Assembly (NCBI RefSeq): GCF_001315105.1
Contig: NZ_BAZR01000011.1
Coordinates: forward strand, 1 to 64,000
Reading direction: 5' to 3'
From: Paenibacillus sp. JCM 10914
GTDB taxonomy: Bacteria; Bacillota; Bacilli; Paenibacillales; Paenibacillaceae
Length of the DNA stretch: 64,000 nt
The notes under the pieces are model-generated. The model ran no database searches and had not been told where the DNA came from. It saw only the letters and a list, made by a program, of their open reading frames with translations. Both the position numbers and the translations under genes were made by a program. Shown here one piece after another: positions 62,313 to 64,000 of the stretch (its first letter is position 1; every line of letters begins with the position of its first letter).

Positions 62313-63560
62313 ATGACAACTCCTGCAGCCAAACCAAGCGGCAAACCATTAGCAGTCCTGAAGCGATTCAACTTTTTTCTGTACGGTACGATAGCTATCT
62401 TAACGTCCTTCTTCCCGCTCTATTTTCAGGAAATCGGACTGAGCAAAATCGAAATTGGGATGATCATGGCCGGCGGTCCGTTTATCTCGATCTTTGCTAA
62501 TCCGTTCTGGGGATACTGGAGTGATCGACTGCAGAATGTGAAGAAAATTCTTGTTTTCCTATTAATAGGAAATCTAATTATGACCGTGATTGTTTTTCAG
62601 ATCAGGGAATATGCGATTATCTTTCTTCTGATGATGGTCTTTTTCTTCTTTAACAGCCCGACGTTCTCGCAGAGCAACAGCTTGATTCTGAATGCGATTG
62701 AAGGGACCAAATATAAGTTCGGCGCTTTCCGCCTCTGGGGATCGCTGGGCTGGGCGATTATTGCAGTTGCTGCAGGGCCGGTCATCAGCCGAACAGGCAT
62801 TTTAAATCTGTGGGTGCTGTATGGCATTCTGATGGCGGTTACCTTGCTCTTTACGATCGGCTTGCCAAGAGGGAATATCAAGACCGTTAGTCCGAAGGGA
62901 GAGCGACAAAGTTATTGGAAGGTGATGTTCACCAGCAAAGTTTTCTTTATCTTTGTCGTACTGGGCGTGCTGATATCGGTGCCGAACTCGATCAATCAGA
63001 CATTTGTCTCCTTATATATTACCAACTTGGGAGGCTCCAAAGAATTAATCGGCTGGTCGGTATTTCTATCAGCGATCTTCGAGATTCCGGTATTCCTGCT
63101 GTTTGACCGCTACTTGAAGAAATCGACCAAAGTGATGTTCGCATGTCTTGTTGTCATCAGTGTGCTGTTCACGCTGCGCTGGCTGCTGATGTCGATCGTC
63201 ACCGGACCGGTGCAAATCGTCTTTATTCAAATTTTGCACTGCATCACTTTCGGCGGCTACTATTATGTAGGGACCAGCTTATCCGCCCACCTGATACCCG
63301 AGCAGTACCGAGCCACAGGACAGGCGATTTACGCGCTCACCTGGGGTGGCATTTCTGGTATTATTGCCGGACTGTTCGGCGGCTGGATGTTCGAATCGCT
63401 TGGACCGCGCATGATGTATGAAATTGGCGCCATGATCTCCATCGCCGGCGTAGTAGGATTCCTGGTGATGTGGTTATGGCTAAGAAACACGGACAAAACA
63501 AGCCGGAGCGATGCTGAAGCCCCAGAAGCCGGTTCCAAAGCAACATCTGCATCTTCCTAA
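62313..63560 (+). CDS. MFS transporter, LacY/NarK-like MFS_1_like group
   Basis: A 415-residue, twelve-helix transporter: FNFFLYGTIAILTSFFPLYFQEIGLSKIEIGMI, then GGPFISIFANPFWGYWSDRLQNVKK (motif A between helices 2 and 3) and RLWGSLGWAIIAVAAGP. The pattern is that of the oligosaccharide and phenylpropionate permease group. It probably imports or exports a sugar related to the operon. ATG 62313 follows GAGGAGGGGG by about ten bases; TTG 62304 is an alternative. Confidence 0.9.
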   Translation: MTTPAAKPSGKPLAVLKRFNFFLYGTIAILTSFFPLYFQEIGLSKIEIGMIMAGGPFISIFANPFWGYWSDRLQNVKKILVFLLIGNLIMTVIVFQIREYAIIFLLMMVFFFFNSPTFSQSNSLILNAIEGTKYKFGAFRLWGSLGWAIIAVAAGPVISRTGILNLWVLYGILMAVTLLFTIGLPRGNIKTVSPKGERQSYWKVMFTSKVFFIFVVLGVLISVPNSINQTFVSLYITNLGGSKELIGWSVFLSAIFEIPVFLLFDRYLKKSTKVMFACLVVISVLFTLRWLLMSIVTGPVQIVFIQILHCITFGGYYYVGTSLSAHLIPEQYRATGQAIYALTWGGISGIIAGLFGGWMFESLGPRMMYEIGAMISIAGVVGFLVMWLWLRNTDKTSRSDAEAPEAGSKATSASS

Positions 63561-63590
63561 TCTCCGCGCGCGAAAATTAGGAATCAAGAG

Positions 63591-63627
63591 AAATAGCGGT
63601 GGGGAAGAGACTCCCACACCGCTATTT
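63591..63627. terminator. Bidirectional terminator after the third operon
   Basis: AAATAGCGGTG (63591-63601) pairs with CACCGCTATTT (63617-63627), with an inner GGGA/TCCC pair, between convergent genes. Confidence 0.85.
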
Positions 63628-63643
63628 GTTATGCAGCCATGAT

Positions 63644-64000
63644 TTATTTCGTTCTTCCGTATTGCTTGCCGTAAGCGACGGCGCGTTTGTATAAACTTTG
63701 ATCTTTTAAATATTTGAGCGGATAGAATTGCGGACGGGTGTTGACCTCAAGAATCCATGGTCTGCCCTTGGAATCAATGGCCACATCCAAGCCGAGTTCC
63801 TTGAAACCTTTGTAATGACGGTCGAAGTTGTGTCCGGTGGCAACCCCCAATTCCTTCAATTCCGATTCCATCTGCTGGATGAAAGAGCGTCGAAGCCTGC
63901 TCTAGCCATGGTCCTATTAAATGTGCCGATGGTGCCGCCTTGATTATAGTTCGTAGCTACTTTGCTCGGATTGCCGATTTTGGTGAACAACACCGTGCTG
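63644..64000 (-). pseudogene. YheC/YheD-like ATP-grasp protein, 3' part, frameshifted, cut by window edge
   Basis: The C-terminal part of a coat-associated ATP-grasp family protein. The visible end reads LGLDVAIDSKGRPWILEVNTRPQF, where the Glu and Asn are the metal-binding residues of the ATP-grasp fold. Upstream, KIGNPSKVATNYNQGGTIGT is in a different frame; the two join at about 63887 (RAGFDA then SFIQQMESEL) if one base is added. The 5' part lies beyond the window. YheC and YheD are spore-coat associated in Bacillus. Confidence 0.78.

Noticed and set aside
1..64000. tRNA or rRNA genes
   Set aside because: None was recognised on either strand by eye; a covariance-model search would be needed to exclude a single tRNA.

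Overview
The window looks like a chromosomal segment of a spore-forming Bacillota, most likely Paenibacillus or a close relative. The reasons are several LplB/YtcP/lipoprotein sugar ABC importers paired with YesM/YesN-type two-component systems, a type I-C style CRISPR array, YtaF and YheC/YheD-like sporulation genes, AGGAGG-type ribosome sites, and large carbohydrate-active enzymes. Species cannot be named from the sequence. No rRNA or tRNA gene, cas gene, transposase or phage gene was recognised.

Layout. 1-3796: CRISPR array of 57 repeats on the plus strand, leader and cas genes off the left edge; a block of three spacers occurs twice. 4122-10734: GH29 alpha-L-fucosidase, a GH43-like beta-propeller enzyme, and an ABC importer (two permeases plus lipoprotein), followed by their likely YesN/YesM regulators (10951-13826). 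14200-21590: GH97 glycosidase (minus), secreted CBM32/beta-helix protein and GH95 alpha-L-fucosidase. Together 4122-21590 looks like a Gram-positive utilisation locus for a fucose- and probably galactose-containing glycan. 21670-29828: housekeeping and accessory genes: MsrA with a degenerate MsrB domain, an exported coiled-coil protein, a cNMP-cNMP-PrsW-zinc-ribbon fusion, pyruvate kinase, an AraC regulator, an XRE-DUF1232 protein and YtaF.

29879-38086: LCP protein, then a LacI-controlled ABC sugar operon with two VOC proteins, an SDR and a ThuA-like protein; three copies of the palindrome AACACGTGTT mark the LacI-controlled region. 38382-45940: mixed metabolic genes (EamA transporter, HxlR regulator, two aldo/keto reductases, alpha/beta hydrolase, DinB, CYTH and CAP proteins), with two MITE-like inverted elements around the second reductase. 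46207-55028: a second YesM/YesN system, ABC importer, SDR, ThuA-like protein and MFS transporter. 55124-63560: ROK regulator divergent from a third LplB/YtcP/lipoprotein importer with a TIM-barrel sugar isomerase, a Gfo/Idh/MocA oxidoreductase and an MFS transporter. 63644-64000: 3' part of a YheC/YheD-like ATP-grasp gene.

How they work together: four binding-protein-dependent sugar importers are present but no ABC ATPase, so a shared MsmX-type ATPase elsewhere is inferred. Each importer has its own regulator (YesMN, LacI, YesMN, ROK) and a different catabolic set, two of which share an SDR plus ThuA pair.

Caution: eight genes are interrupted by apparent single-base indels, nearly all deletions, and a ninth (GH95) carries two compensating indels across a conserved motif. 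The uniform pattern suggests sequencing or assembly error at least as much as real gene decay.
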